64,000 nt of DNA from Bacteroidia bacterium (GTDB lineage: Bacteria; Bacteroidota; Bacteroidia; J057), in contig JALEFZ010000088.1 in the NCBI GenBank assembly GCA_022760475.1, positions 186,001 to 250,000 on the forward strand. Reading direction: 5' to 3'. Under the pieces are notes generated by a model. It worked only from the letters and a program-made list of their open reading frames with translations, was not told where the DNA came from and did not search any database. Each line of letters starts with the position of its first letter. Within the stretch, counting starts at the first letter, position 1. Shown here one piece after another: positions 26,178-34,651 of this stretch. The position numbers were made by a program, and so were the translations under genes.

Positions 26178-27446
26178 ATGAATAGAAGAGATGTTGTAAA
26201 AAGCTTGGGAGCAGGCCTTCTTTCAGTCCCTCTTTTGAACCTGCCCTTTGGAGAAAATGAAGATATTTTAAAGTTTACTCCTGCTGAAGAGCTGAGCGAT
26301 GATGAAAAATTCTGGAAGAAATTCAGCAAGAAGTATTATAAGCTTTCCAAAGATTTCATCAACCTTGAGAATGGTTATTTCGGCGTCCAGCCCAAGCCCG
26401 TATTGGAGGCCTACCAAGCCAATATTGAAAAGGTGAATTCTCTTTCGTCGAAATTTATGCGGCAGAACTTTTATAAGGAAGACTACCCCAAAATCAAACA
26501 GATGCTGGCGGAGATGACCGGAGTCTCAGAAGATGAATTGCTTATAACAAGGAATGCGACAGAGGCATTGAATATCCTCATACAAGGGATCGACTGGAAG
26601 AAGGGTGATGAGGTAATCCTGCAATACCATGACTATCACAGCATGATTGAGACCTTCAAGATGCTTGAGAAGCAAAAAGGAATTGTCTTAAAGTTTCTGG
26701 ATGTCCCCTTGAAACCAAAGAAGCAGGAGGAGCTTGTAGAGTTGTACAAAGCTGCCTGTACCTCCAATACCAGGGTCATTTTGCTTACCTACCTCACCCA
26801 TTTGACTGGGCAAATCATGCCTGTACATGCCATCGGAAAGTTCGCCCGCTCAAAAGGCATTGATGTCATCGTGGATGCAGCCCATAGCTTTGCCCAGATT
26901 CATACGGACTTTCCCCATATGAATGCTGATTTCATAGGCGTTAACCTCCATAAATGGTTAGGAAATCCTTTGGGAGCAGGTCTCATGTACATCAAAAAAG
27001 ACCGAATCAAAGAAATTAAGCCCTTATTTGGCGATTTTAAAAGGAATGAAACCAGCATCAACAAACTGGGGCACTATGGCACTCCTGCTACGCCCATTGT
27101 GATGACCATTGCAGAAGCTGTAAGGTTTCATCTCATGGTGGGAGGGGATGTAAAAGAGGAAAGACTAAACTACTTAAAGCATTATTGGACGCGTCAAGCC
27201 AAGGAGATAGACCGGGTTGAAATCACCACTCCGCTGGGTAGTGAGCAATCCTGTGCCTTGGCCAGCTTCAGGCTAGATGGCGTACCAGCTGAGAAGGTAG
27301 TTGAGAGGCTGGATAAGGAGTTTAATGTGTTCACTGTCATCAGAAGGCTGCACAATTCAAATGTAGTGAGGGTAACCCCAAACCTTTATAATAGTACCAA
27401 GGACCTAGATCGGCTCTTGGAAGGGATTGCTAGTATTTCAAGGTAA
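26178..27446 (+). CDS. Tat-exported class V aminotransferase-like protein
   Basis: The protein has 422 residues. The N-terminus MNRRDVVKSLGAGLLSVPLL has a twin-arginine motif followed by a hydrophobic stretch, so export by the Tat path is likely. Residues about 60-415 form a fold-type I PLP enzyme of the isopenicillin-N-epimerase / cysteine-desulfurase-like (class V) group: ENGYFGVQP, ITRNATEALNILIQGI, YHDYHSM, DVIVDAAHSFAQ and the PLP lysine in GVNLHKWLGNPLGAG (about residue 259). The active site looks intact. The substrate is unknown; secreted members of this group occur in Bacteroidetes. It stands alone, with an unknown membrane protein 82 bases downstream. Confidence 0.88.
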   Translation: MNRRDVVKSLGAGLLSVPLLNLPFGENEDILKFTPAEELSDDEKFWKKFSKKYYKLSKDFINLENGYFGVQPKPVLEAYQANIEKVNSLSSKFMRQNFYKEDYPKIKQMLAEMTGVSEDELLITRNATEALNILIQGIDWKKGDEVILQYHDYHSMIETFKMLEKQKGIVLKFLDVPLKPKKQEELVELYKAACTSNTRVILLTYLTHLTGQIMPVHAIGKFARSKGIDVIVDAAHSFAQIHTDFPHMNADFIGVNLHKWLGNPLGAGLMYIKKDRIKEIKPLFGDFKRNETSINKLGHYGTPATPIVMTIAEAVRFHLMVGGDVKEERLNYLKHYWTRQAKEIDRVEITTPLGSEQSCALASFRLDGVPAEKVVERLDKEFNVFTVIRRLHNSNVVRVTPNLYNSTKDLDRLLEGIASISR

Positions 27447-27528
27447 GCCTGAGAATTTGTGCTAAAATTTGAAACATGTATTTACTTTGAACTTCTTCTC
27501 AACTAAGCATTGACATAAAAAAACAACC

Positions 27529-27894
27529 ATGAAAGTAGCTTTGATTATATCCAAGCTAATACAAGCCATTCTTTTGATTCTGATGGGAATTGAAGAGATA
27601 ATAGTCCTACAAAGTGGCCTTGGATACAGGTATCATTATCTCCTGATCTTATACTTTGTATGGCCTTTTTTGGTACTCTTATGTATTTTTGAGTTCATTG
27701 GTTTTCGGAAAATAGGCTTTGGCGTAAGCTATATCCCCTTATATCCAGTCATTAGTATTTTATTGATGGTCCTTGGATATGTATATGGCTCAGATCCAAA
27801 GGGACAAAGCGTCTTGCTCACCATCGGTTTTTTCATTTCAGCCATTATGGCATTCTGGGGTGCAAGGAAACTATACCTTTTTACACCTAACTAA
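27529..27894 (+). CDS. Small four-TM membrane protein, unknown
   Basis: The 121-residue product is nearly all hydrophobic, with four predicted helices (about residues 4-25, 34-55, 63-85 and 93-115) joined by very short loops. Such DoxX-like or DUF-type small membrane proteins are common; I see no diagnostic motif. The stop codon is only 7 bases from the stop of the convergent M16 peptidase gene. Confidence 0.7.
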   Translation: MKVALIISKLIQAILLILMGIEEIIVLQSGLGYRYHYLLILYFVWPFLVLLCIFEFIGFRKIGFGVSYIPLYPVISILLMVLGYVYGSDPKGQSVLLTIGFFISAIMAFWGARKLYLFTPN

Positions 27895-27901
27895 TTAAGG
27901 C

Positions 27902-29149
27902 TTAGATCGCCTCACCGACAGGAGAGTAGTATAGGGTGGATGAATTGTCTTCTCTGAAATAATCCTTTACTGCCGCCTTGACTTCATCCAATTTGATGTT
28001 TTGATAGATTTCGGGTGTGGTGTTGATCAATTCGATATCACCCAAGGCATCTGACATGGCGAAGGCTATGGCCTTGTTGAGGAAATTCGTTTTCTGAAGC
28101 ACAAATGTGGCCTGAAGCTTCCTTTTGATCCTGTCCAGGTCTTCCTGACTGGTGGCTTCCAGCATTTCAATGGCTGTTTTAAGCCCCCCTTCGAATTGCT
28201 CGAAACTCACTCCTTCAGCCAACTTCCCATCTATAGAGATGACTCCGGGATCATGAAGCCCCCAGGAGAAGGCCTGCGTTCCTGAACTCAATTGGGTATT
28301 TTTAACCATGTGTTGAAACAGGATCCCACTTTTTCCATTGGAAAGAAGATCGGTCAGAATATCTGCCACATAGTAGTTTTGGTCTACATTACCGGGAATG
28401 TGGTACATTTTATAAATCGCAGGGATGGGCACATTGCCTTGATGATGGGCTTTTCGAACCTCTTCTTGCCTGGGTTCTTGCGTAATCGGATGCTTTTTGA
28501 GTTTTCTGGATGGGATGGGACCAAACCATTTTTCTGCCAAATCAAAAACTTCTTCAGGAACCACATCACCAACAACTACCAGGGTAGCATTATTCGGAGC
28601 ATAATAACCAAAGAAGAAGTCCTTCACATCCTGCAAAGTTGCCTCCTCTATGTGTCTGATTTCTTTACCAATGGTAGGCCACTGATAGGGATGTGCCTTG
28701 TAGTGCAATGCTCGGAGCTTTATAAAGGCATCTCCATATGGCTGATTAAGGTATCGCTGTTTATATTCTTCGATCACGACCTTCTTCTGGATTTCCAATT
28801 TTTCTTCAGAAAAAGCCAACTCCAACATTCGGTCAGACTCCAACCAGAAGGCAGTTTCCAATTGACTGGAAGGGAGAGATATGAAGTAATTGGTTACATC
28901 CGCCGTAGTAAATGCATTGTTTTCGCCTCCTACACGCTGCAGAGGGATATCGTATTGTGGAATATTTTTACTTCCCTCAAACATCAGGTGCTCAAATAGG
29001 TGAGCAAATCCCGTCCTTTCAGGATCCTCATCCTTGGATCCCACCTTGTAAATGATGTCAACTACTGCTTTGGGTACGGAATGATCTTCATGGACAAGTA
29101 CATGGAGTCCGTTGTTTAGTACCCTGGATTGATAAGCTAGCTTTTGCAT
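27902..29149 (-). CDS. M16-family zinc metallopeptidase
   Basis: This 415-residue protein carries the inverted zinc motif HxxEH as HLFEH (His50, Glu53, His54), with a third ligand Glu in the expected region about 75 residues later (VVIEEYKQRY). The substrate-binding block is GGENNAFTTADVTNYF. It has no signal peptide, unlike the secreted members of the family. Length fits a single peptidase plus inactive-half domain as in bacterial PqqL/YmxG-like proteins that pair with a second subunit; no second M16 gene lies next to it here. It is the last gene of the reverse operon adk-obgE-(Lys/Pro protein)-M16, with a 3-base gap upstream. Confidence 0.92.
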   Translation of the reverse strand: MQKLAYQSRVLNNGLHVLVHEDHSVPKAVVDIIYKVGSKDEDPERTGFAHLFEHLMFEGSKNIPQYDIPLQRVGGENNAFTTADVTNYFISLPSSQLETAFWLESDRMLELAFSEEKLEIQKKVVIEEYKQRYLNQPYGDAFIKLRALHYKAHPYQWPTIGKEIRHIEEATLQDVKDFFFGYYAPNNATLVVVGDVVPEEVFDLAEKWFGPIPSRKLKKHPITQEPRQEEVRKAHHQGNVPIPAIYKMYHIPGNVDQNYYVADILTDLLSNGKSGILFQHMVKNTQLSSGTQAFSWGLHDPGVISIDGKLAEGVSFEQFEGGLKTAIEMLEATSQEDLDRIKRKLQATFVLQKTNFLNKAIAFAMSDALGDIELINTTPEIYQNIKLDEVKAAVKDYFREDNSSTLYYSPVGEAI

Positions 29150-29152
29150 GAA

Positions 29153-29797
29153 TTAATCTTCTGGATTGGGATCTGAAGGTGAATCCTCCTTTGGTTTCAA
29201 AGGTATCTTTTTTAGGGGAAGTTTCTTCTTTGGAGGGGGAGGCTTTTTTACTTTTTTTTCTGACTCTTCTCCACTTGTAATGTCTTCCTGAACTTGGGGA
29301 TTCACGGTTTTTAGGCGATTTTTTTTCTTTGGGAGGGGAGGTTTTTTTATCTCCTCTGAGTTACTGCTTTGATTGTCAGTGTCTTTCTGTGTGCTGGCTG
29401 TGATTTTTTTTAGGGGAAGCTTCTTTTTGGGTAAAGGGGCTTTTTTGATTGCTCTTGTAGAACCTTCTTCATTTGAAGGACTTTTCTTCTTTAAGGGGAG
29501 CTTTTTTTTAGGTAATGGAGCTTTGTTGGCAGCTTGTTTTTCTTCCGTTTTGCTAGAAGGAGAAATCTTCTTTAGTCCGAGTTTTGGTTTGGGCTTGGCT
29601 GTTGTTTTTGCTTCAATGGGTTTTTGGGAGGGAAAAGAAAGTCGGACAGGGTTGAAATCGAATTTTTTTTGCTGGTCAAAAGAAACTTCACCTACAAGCT
29701 TGAAAAGCTCATCCCATTCACTCCAAAGTTTGGGCAGGGATGTTTTAAGCCTTTCGACATCAATCCTTTTTTTATCTAAAAATTCTTCGAGTGTCAT
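29153..29797 (-). CDS. Lys/Pro-repeat disordered protein between obgE and M16
   Basis: The product has 214 residues. The first 50 form a short ordered region (MTLEEFLDKKRIDVERLKTS and EWDELFKLVGEVSFDQQKKF). The rest is a low-complexity basic tail with four repeats of the type KKAPLPKKKLPLKK (with variants such as KPPLPKKKNRLK and KPPPPKKKLPLKK), spaced by Ser/Glu/Asp-rich linkers of about 20 residues. The repeats suggest an RNA-, ribosome- or membrane-binding tail, which is inference. It directly abuts the obgE stop codon and sits 3 bases from the M16 gene, so it is certainly part of that operon. I do not recognise a named family. Confidence 0.8.
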   Translation of the reverse strand: MTLEEFLDKKRIDVERLKTSLPKLWSEWDELFKLVGEVSFDQQKKFDFNPVRLSFPSQKPIEAKTTAKPKPKLGLKKISPSSKTEEKQAANKAPLPKKKLPLKKKSPSNEEGSTRAIKKAPLPKKKLPLKKITASTQKDTDNQSSNSEEIKKPPLPKKKNRLKTVNPQVQEDITSGEESEKKVKKPPPPKKKLPLKKIPLKPKEDSPSDPNPED

Positions 29798-30805
29798 CTA
29801 CTTCATGAAATCCGGGACCTCATTCAATTTTTCCCAAAGCCTGTCCTTCAATTCAATCAAGCCTTTCTGGGCAATGGAGGAAATGAATACTACATCAATA
29901 TCCAGATCTTCTACCTCTTCCGCAATTTCTGCCTTAAGTTCCTCATCGATCATATCCGATTTGGTGATGGCGAGTAGGCGAGGAGTTTTCAGCAATTCAG
30001 GGTTGTACAACTCGACCTCATTGAGTAGTACTTTGTACTCCTTACAAATATCGTCTGAGTCGCAGGGTACCATGAATAGCAGGACATTGTTTCTTTCGAT
30101 ATGTCTGAGAAACTGAAATCCGAGGCCTTTGCCTTTATGAGCATCTTCAATGATACCGGGGATATCTGCCATGACGAAGGATTTGTGGTCTCGATAAGCC
30201 ACAATTCCCAGGTTAGGGACAAGGGTAGTGAAGGCATAATCAGCCACTTTGGGTCGAGCTGCGCTCACAACAGATAGAAGGGTGGATTTCCCGGCATTGG
30301 GAAAGCCTACTAGTCCTACATCTGCCAGGGTTTTCAACTCCAGGATGACGGTTTTTTCCTGGGCATAACCGCCGGGAGTGGCATATTCAGGAGATTGGTT
30401 GGTCGCAGACCTGAAGTTCCAGTTACCTCTACCTCCGTAGCCTCCTTTCAAAAGGATGATTCGTTCGTTGTCCTGGGTTACCTCTCCGAGGAACTCACCT
30501 GTTTCGGAATCACGAGCAATGGTGCCTAGTGGTACTTCCAGGACCTGGTCCTTGCCACTCTTTCCAGTCTTTTTTTGACCTGCTCCATTGCCTCCTGATT
30601 CCGCCTTGATGTGTTTTCTATATTTAAGGTCAAGGAGGGTCCACATTTGGGTATTGCCCTTCATGACTATGTCTCCACCTTTTCCACCATCACCTCCATC
30701 CGGCCCTCCCTTTGGGACGAACATTTCCTTCCTCCAGGAGATGACGCCGTCGCCTCCCTTGCCGCTTGTTAGGTAAAGTTTTACGTAATCAACGAATGAT
30801 GCCAT
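29798..30805 (-). CDS. obgE: GTPase ObgE/CgtA
   Basis: The 335-residue protein has the glycine-rich Obg fold at the N-terminus (about residues 1-158; GGDGVISWRKEMFVPKGGPDGG and GGNGAGQKKTGKSG). A G domain follows with G1 GFPNAGKST, G3 DIPGIIE, G4 TKSD and G5 SSIA. Obg proteins bind the large ribosomal subunit and take part in its late assembly and in stress control. The C-terminal OCT extension is absent, as in many species. It is flanked by adk (62 bases upstream) and a Lys/Pro-repeat gene directly after its stop codon. Confidence 0.96.
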   Translation of the reverse strand: MASFVDYVKLYLTSGKGGDGVISWRKEMFVPKGGPDGGDGGKGGDIVMKGNTQMWTLLDLKYRKHIKAESGGNGAGQKKTGKSGKDQVLEVPLGTIARDSETGEFLGEVTQDNERIILLKGGYGGRGNWNFRSATNQSPEYATPGGYAQEKTVILELKTLADVGLVGFPNAGKSTLLSVVSAARPKVADYAFTTLVPNLGIVAYRDHKSFVMADIPGIIEDAHKGKGLGFQFLRHIERNNVLLFMVPCDSDDICKEYKVLLNEVELYNPELLKTPRLLAITKSDMIDEELKAEIAEEVEDLDIDVVFISSIAQKGLIELKDRLWEKLNEVPDFMK

Positions 30806-30867
30806 ATCCCCCCTTCTTTTTTACCTTACTATCAGGTAAATCTTCCTTAAATAAGTTGAATTGAATC

Positions 30868-31440
30868 TTAAAGATGATCTTTTAGTGCGCCTGAAATTCG
30901 GTCAGCGATTTCTTCGATGCTGCCGATTCCTTCGATCTCAACCAGTTTGCCTTGTGCTTGATAAAAATCTGCGACGGGCAAAGTTTTGTTTTTGTATTCG
31001 GAGATCCTTGCTGAAATGGTTTCCTCATTGTCATCGGAGCGTCCGCTTTGCTTACCTCTTTCTAACAAACGAGAGATCAATTCAGTTTCGGGAACTGAAA
31101 GGCTCAACATACATGAGATAGACGTATTTTTGGAGTTGAGCAATCCATCCAATGCTTCGGCCTGCGCCACTGTCCTTGGGAATCCATCAAAAATGAACCC
31201 GTTTGCATGAGGGTGGTTCTCGATCCTTTCTGCGATCAAGGCAATTACAATTTCGTCGCTTACCAGTTTGCCGGCAGCAATGATGTCCTTAACCTGTAGC
31301 CCTAACTCGGAACCCGAAGCCATCGCAGCGCGAAGCATGTCGCCAGTAGAACAGTGTACCAGTTGATGATTCTTGATCAATAGACCTGACTGAGTCCCCT
31401 TACCAGCACCTGGAGGGCCAAAAATTACAATGTTAAGCAT
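30868..31440 (-). CDS. adk: Adenylate kinase
   Basis: The start at the ATG whose complement ends at 31440 gives 190 residues beginning MLNIVIFGPPGAGKGTQ; an extension to 31497 would add 19 residues in front of the P-loop and is unlikely. Features are the P-loop GPPGAGKGT, the AMP site VHCSTGDMLRAA, the DGFPRTVAQAEAL block and a short LID region (LLERGKQSGRSDDNEET) without zinc cysteines. The enzyme equilibrates AMP + ATP with 2 ADP in the cytoplasm. It is the first gene of the reverse operon with obgE. Confidence 0.96.
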   Translation of the reverse strand: MLNIVIFGPPGAGKGTQSGLLIKNHQLVHCSTGDMLRAAMASGSELGLQVKDIIAAGKLVSDEIVIALIAERIENHPHANGFIFDGFPRTVAQAEALDGLLNSKNTSISCMLSLSVPETELISRLLERGKQSGRSDDNEETISARISEYKNKTLPVADFYQAQGKLVEIEGIGSIEEIADRISGALKDHL

Positions 31441-31829
31441 CTTGAGGAGTTTAAAAAAAGTGATTTTCCAAGAATAACAGATCGTGAAAGTACACAATAT
31501 TTTACAAAAGGAGGAAATTCTTGATGAATGTTAGTCCTTATATATACTGATCATGACATAAATCATTAAGCAAAAACATCTGACAATTCAAGACCTCGAT
31601 TCTGAACAGTAAAAAATAACCTTTATTCCTTTAAAAGCTAAATATTTGCAATTAGCGAACAAAATTTTCCTCTTGGCGCAGAATCTGGCCTTTGGCATAT
31701 AGATTGCGTATGTTAGTTGACAGATAAAACAGTCCAAAATATTATTATGATGAATAGTTAATTTTTTCCTCTTTTTTAGGAGGAGGTTTAGTTTTGTTTT
31801 TGTAATTTTTGACAAGTCCTTTTATCCCG
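31441..31829. other. 389-base divergent gap, no gene
   Basis: Between adk (-) and the secreted protein at 31830 (+) I see no coding frame with convincing sequence. The gap is AT-rich and must hold both promoters; a sigma-54-like site (31693-31708) is the only structured element noted. Confidence 0.6.
31693..31708 (+). promoter_or_regulatory. Candidate sigma-54 (-24/-12) promoter
   Basis: TTGGCATATAGATTGC matches the sigma-54 consensus TTGGCAC-N5-TTGC at the core positions: GG at 31694-31695 and GC at 31706-31707, exactly ten bases apart, with TTGGCA and TTGC halves. It points to the secreted-protein gene that starts at 31830. A chance match is possible in an AT-rich gap. Confidence 0.35.
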
Positions 31830-32921
31830 ATGAAGATATTACGCCTATTTGCATTCATTCTGCTCTTGATCTCTGTTGCTCCCTCGTGGGCCAAAAATTA
31901 CACAGAGGATTTACCGCTTGAAAGACTGATCAATGATCGTATATATGCCTATCCATTCAGTTCGGATAACCTCCTTCGATTGGCTGCATATTACGAGATG
32001 AAAGGCATATACAATGCTGAATATGACCAAATGGAGTTTAGGTTTGGCGGTTTAGGAACGGTTTCAATCTTTAAGGACAGGTTTTTCATTCGTACGAGGG
32101 ATCAAAAAGTCTATCACCTGAAACCGGATTATCCTGATCCTGAACTTCTCGGTTTGGTGAATGATGCCTTGAGAGACTTGTTCGAACAAATTCCATTGAT
32201 GGGAAATTATGGAAGTCATCCTTCCCTGATTGATTTCGTGGATCGAAATCTGGCTGGAAAAAACCTAGAGCCTTTCGATAAGGTTTACCTGAGATACATT
32301 TTATTGAAATTTGGCCGTCTTGACAAAAATGGGTCAAAAGTGGAGTTTCACACTTCATGGTTGCCAAGGATAGATCACGAGGCGATGAACAAATCAGAAA
32401 ATTTGTTGATCAGGAAACATAAGACCCCCTTGGTTATTTACCTATATCCTGCCGTGATCAGAGGCTATTATGAGAAAATTGGAGGTACTGTTTTTGTAGA
32501 AGAAAAGCATAAGTTAATTGGTAAATATGCCATTGGGCACACATCTCAGCCTAATGTCGCCTCCTTCAAGTTATTTATCCAAAAGCTCTTTGTACAGTCT
32601 ATCAGGTACATTGCAGATGATGAGAATGATCGCCTTGGTGAAAAGGTCTCCCTTCAAAATGACATCACTAGCAGCACCTTAACTGCCAGTAACTCAAGTG
32701 TTCGCCCTGTGAAGTTGGTAAAAGTTGAATGGCAGCATCCTTATCATACCGACAGTTGGATGATCATGATGTTGACCATACTTAGGCAAAACAAAACATC
32801 TATTGGAGATCCGGAAATCATCAGATACTTTGTCGATGAGCCTTATTTTGAAAGGCTGTATAGCTACATGACTGAGAAAGAGCGTAGCCAGGTTGACAGA
32901 TACCTCCTAAGAAAAAAATAA
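31830..32921 (+). CDS. Secreted protein of unknown function
   Basis: From the ATG at 31830 the product has 363 residues with a signal peptide (MKILRLFAFILLLISVAPSWA). An upstream TTG would add seven residues before it. The mature protein mixes strands and helices, with motifs RIYAYPFSSDNLLRLAAYYEMKG, FEQIPLMGNYGSHPSLIDFVDRNL and the aromatic block VEWQHPYHTDSWMIMMLTIL. No family is recognised and no membrane segment follows. A strong terminator lies directly after it, so the gene is a single unit, possibly under a sigma-54-type promoter. Confidence 0.75.
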   Translation: MKILRLFAFILLLISVAPSWAKNYTEDLPLERLINDRIYAYPFSSDNLLRLAAYYEMKGIYNAEYDQMEFRFGGLGTVSIFKDRFFIRTRDQKVYHLKPDYPDPELLGLVNDALRDLFEQIPLMGNYGSHPSLIDFVDRNLAGKNLEPFDKVYLRYILLKFGRLDKNGSKVEFHTSWLPRIDHEAMNKSENLLIRKHKTPLVIYLYPAVIRGYYEKIGGTVFVEEKHKLIGKYAIGHTSQPNVASFKLFIQKLFVQSIRYIADDENDRLGEKVSLQNDITSSTLTASNSSVRPVKLVKVEWQHPYHTDSWMIMMLTILRQNKTSIGDPEIIRYFVDEPYFERLYSYMTEKERSQVDRYLLRKK

Positions 32922-32940
32922 GCTCCATCCATATTCATGA

Positions 32941-32976
32941 AAAAAGGGCAGCACTTTATTTGTGCTGCCCTTTTTT
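32941..32976 (+). terminator. Strong intrinsic terminator
   Basis: Stem of about 14 bp (AAAAAGGGCAGCAC / GTGCTGCCCTTTTT) with a 7-nt loop, continuing into a T-run, 20 bases after the stop of the secreted protein. Confidence 0.9.
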
Positions 32977-33205
32977 TTATCCCTATATCTGAATTCCTTA
33001 TTTGGACCATCTGGTCATAGACATTGGATTTGTTTTTTTGTGGCTTTGCTCTAATAGGTAATTAGAGCCAATACACGGAAGATTGGCTTTTGTCTGGGTA
33101 GAAGGCAGCAAGGCATACAAATAAAAAAACTGTATATTTAGTTTTTTCACCTCATCCTTGACACCGATGTGTGAGTAGTAGTTGAGGTTGTGGTTTATCA
33201 AAAAA

Positions 33206-33985
33206 ATGGAGAAGAAAACCAACATTACCGAACTAGACGGGCTGGAATCACTTCAAGTCAGAAATCAAAAAAGTGATTTTCCTGAACACTATCACGATAC
33301 CTTTTGTATCTCCCTGATTCAATCGGGTATGGAGGCAATTAAAATGCATGGCAATATCATATACACTGAAACAGGTCATATTTCGATAAATAATCCTTTA
33401 GAAATTCATGCCAATCCATTAATAAAAGAAAGCCCAGATAACAGTTTTACAACACTTTATCTATCTCCGGACTTGGTAAATTCCATTTTAAATAAAAAAA
33501 GGGTTGTTTTTGAGCATCAGCAAGTAGTCAATAAGGACTGCGAAGCAATGTTCTTGAAAATCCTCAAAAATATCGAGTTAGATAATATTTCAGATTTAGA
33601 AAAAAACCTAAATATACTTTTAAAGGGGTTTAACCAACAAGCTGACTCTAAACAGCATGATAAAACATATACAAACAGAAAGTGGGACGAGCTAATTACG
33701 TACATTGACAATCATTTAGAACAAAAGATTTCACTAGATTTTCTGGCGAAATTTATGAACATGAATAAATTTAATTTTGCGAAAGAATTTAGAATGATAC
33801 ATGGTCTTTCCCCAATCAATTACGTGCTGATGAAGAAAGTTTTTCGGGCCAAAAGTTTAATTACCCCTGCATCAAGTCTAACCCATATTGCTTACCAATT
33901 TGACTTCACTGATCAAGCCCACTTTTCAAAACATTTCAAGAGATTTGTTGGAGTATCTCCAAGAGAGTACCAACGTCAAATTTAG
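33206..33985 (+). CDS. AraC-family transcription regulator
   Basis: The start at ATG 33206 gives 259 residues. The N-terminal half (about 1-140) is a cupin-type sensor domain (FPEHYHDTFCISLIQSGMEA, TGHISINNPLEIHANP). The C-terminal half (about 160-259) has two helix-turn-helix motifs of the AraC type: KISLDFLAKFMNMNKFNFAKEF and SSLTHIAYQFDFTDQAHFSKHFKRFVGVSPREYQ. The second is the family signature and is complete. The regulator likely controls the two genes that follow (34064-35752). The gene is AT-rich compared with its neighbours, together with the next two. Confidence 0.92.
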   Translation: MEKKTNITELDGLESLQVRNQKSDFPEHYHDTFCISLIQSGMEAIKMHGNIIYTETGHISINNPLEIHANPLIKESPDNSFTTLYLSPDLVNSILNKKRVVFEHQQVVNKDCEAMFLKILKNIELDNISDLEKNLNILLKGFNQQADSKQHDKTYTNRKWDELITYIDNHLEQKISLDFLAKFMNMNKFNFAKEFRMIHGLSPINYVLMKKVFRAKSLITPASSLTHIAYQFDFTDQAHFSKHFKRFVGVSPREYQRQI

Positions 33986-34063
33986 AAAGACCAAGATTGT
34001 ACAAGTTTGTTTCTCCTTCCATCCTCATCTTTGTCCTAATTAAAAAGTAAAAGGACATTAGCG

Positions 34064-34645
34064 ATGAAAACATTTCTTTTAGTTCTGCTGATATTCATTC
34101 CAGCAGCTAGCTTAAAAGCTCAAAACTTTGAGCTTCCCAAATTTCAAATATCATTATCATACTTTGGCGAGATGGCCACACATGGGGGTATTCGAATAGG
34201 GCTCACCACACCAATCTCTCAAATGATCAAGGAGAAGGGAGAGGAGACTTCTGTAAATAAAGCGTGGATAGTAGGCGGATGTATCACCTACTATAAGCAT
34301 CCTCGTAATCATAAGGGGCTGATGGTTACAGGGGTAATTGGTAGACAACGAGTGGGTAAAAATGGCTTTCAAACGTCTTTGAATTTAGAAGCAGGTTACA
34401 TGCTTTCAATTTTAGATGGTGAAACCTACGAATGGAATGATTCTGAAATAGTGGAAAGCAGCAATAAGGGCAGTTCGCATATCGTATTTGGATTGAATGG
34501 AGGATTTGGGTGGAATTTTGATAAGAAAACAGATCTACCCTTATCATTCATGATTCAACCTCATTTATATTTTCAAGCACCCTATAACACGACAATTGTC
34601 CCAAGATTGGCATTGGAAACTAAATTATCCTACAACTTAAAATAA
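34064..34645 (+). CDS. Secreted or outer-membrane protein, unknown
   Basis: The product has 193 residues with a signal peptide (MKTFLLVLLIFIPAASLKAQ). The mature part has alternating strands and a Gly-rich pattern (GGIRIGLTTPIS, GLMVTGVIGRQRVGK, LNLEAGYMLSIL, VFGLNGGFGWNF, ending RLALETKLSYNLK), which would fit a small outer-membrane barrel. No named family is recognised. It lies between an AraC regulator and a lipoprotein hydrolase, six bases upstream of the latter, so it is probably in one operon with it. Confidence 0.65.
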   Translation: MKTFLLVLLIFIPAASLKAQNFELPKFQISLSYFGEMATHGGIRIGLTTPISQMIKEKGEETSVNKAWIVGGCITYYKHPRNHKGLMVTGVIGRQRVGKNGFQTSLNLEAGYMLSILDGETYEWNDSEIVESSNKGSSHIVFGLNGGFGWNFDKKTDLPLSFMIQPHLYFQAPYNTTIVPRLALETKLSYNLK

Positions 34646-34651
34646 AAGGTC

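Noticed and set aside
28292-28999. 235-codon plus-strand frame inside the M16 peptidase gene
   Set aside because: It is antisense to a gene with an intact HxxEH motif; the translation has no domain-like pattern.
31588-31815. 75-codon minus-strand frame between adk and the secreted protein
   Set aside because: It is Lys/Ile-rich and low in complexity as expected for AT-rich intergenic DNA, and it overlaps the start of the next gene.
32998-33225. 75-codon minus-strand frame upstream of the AraC gene
   Set aside because: It covers the AraC promoter and start; no family resemblance. The C-terminal half looks slightly protein-like, but not enough to call.
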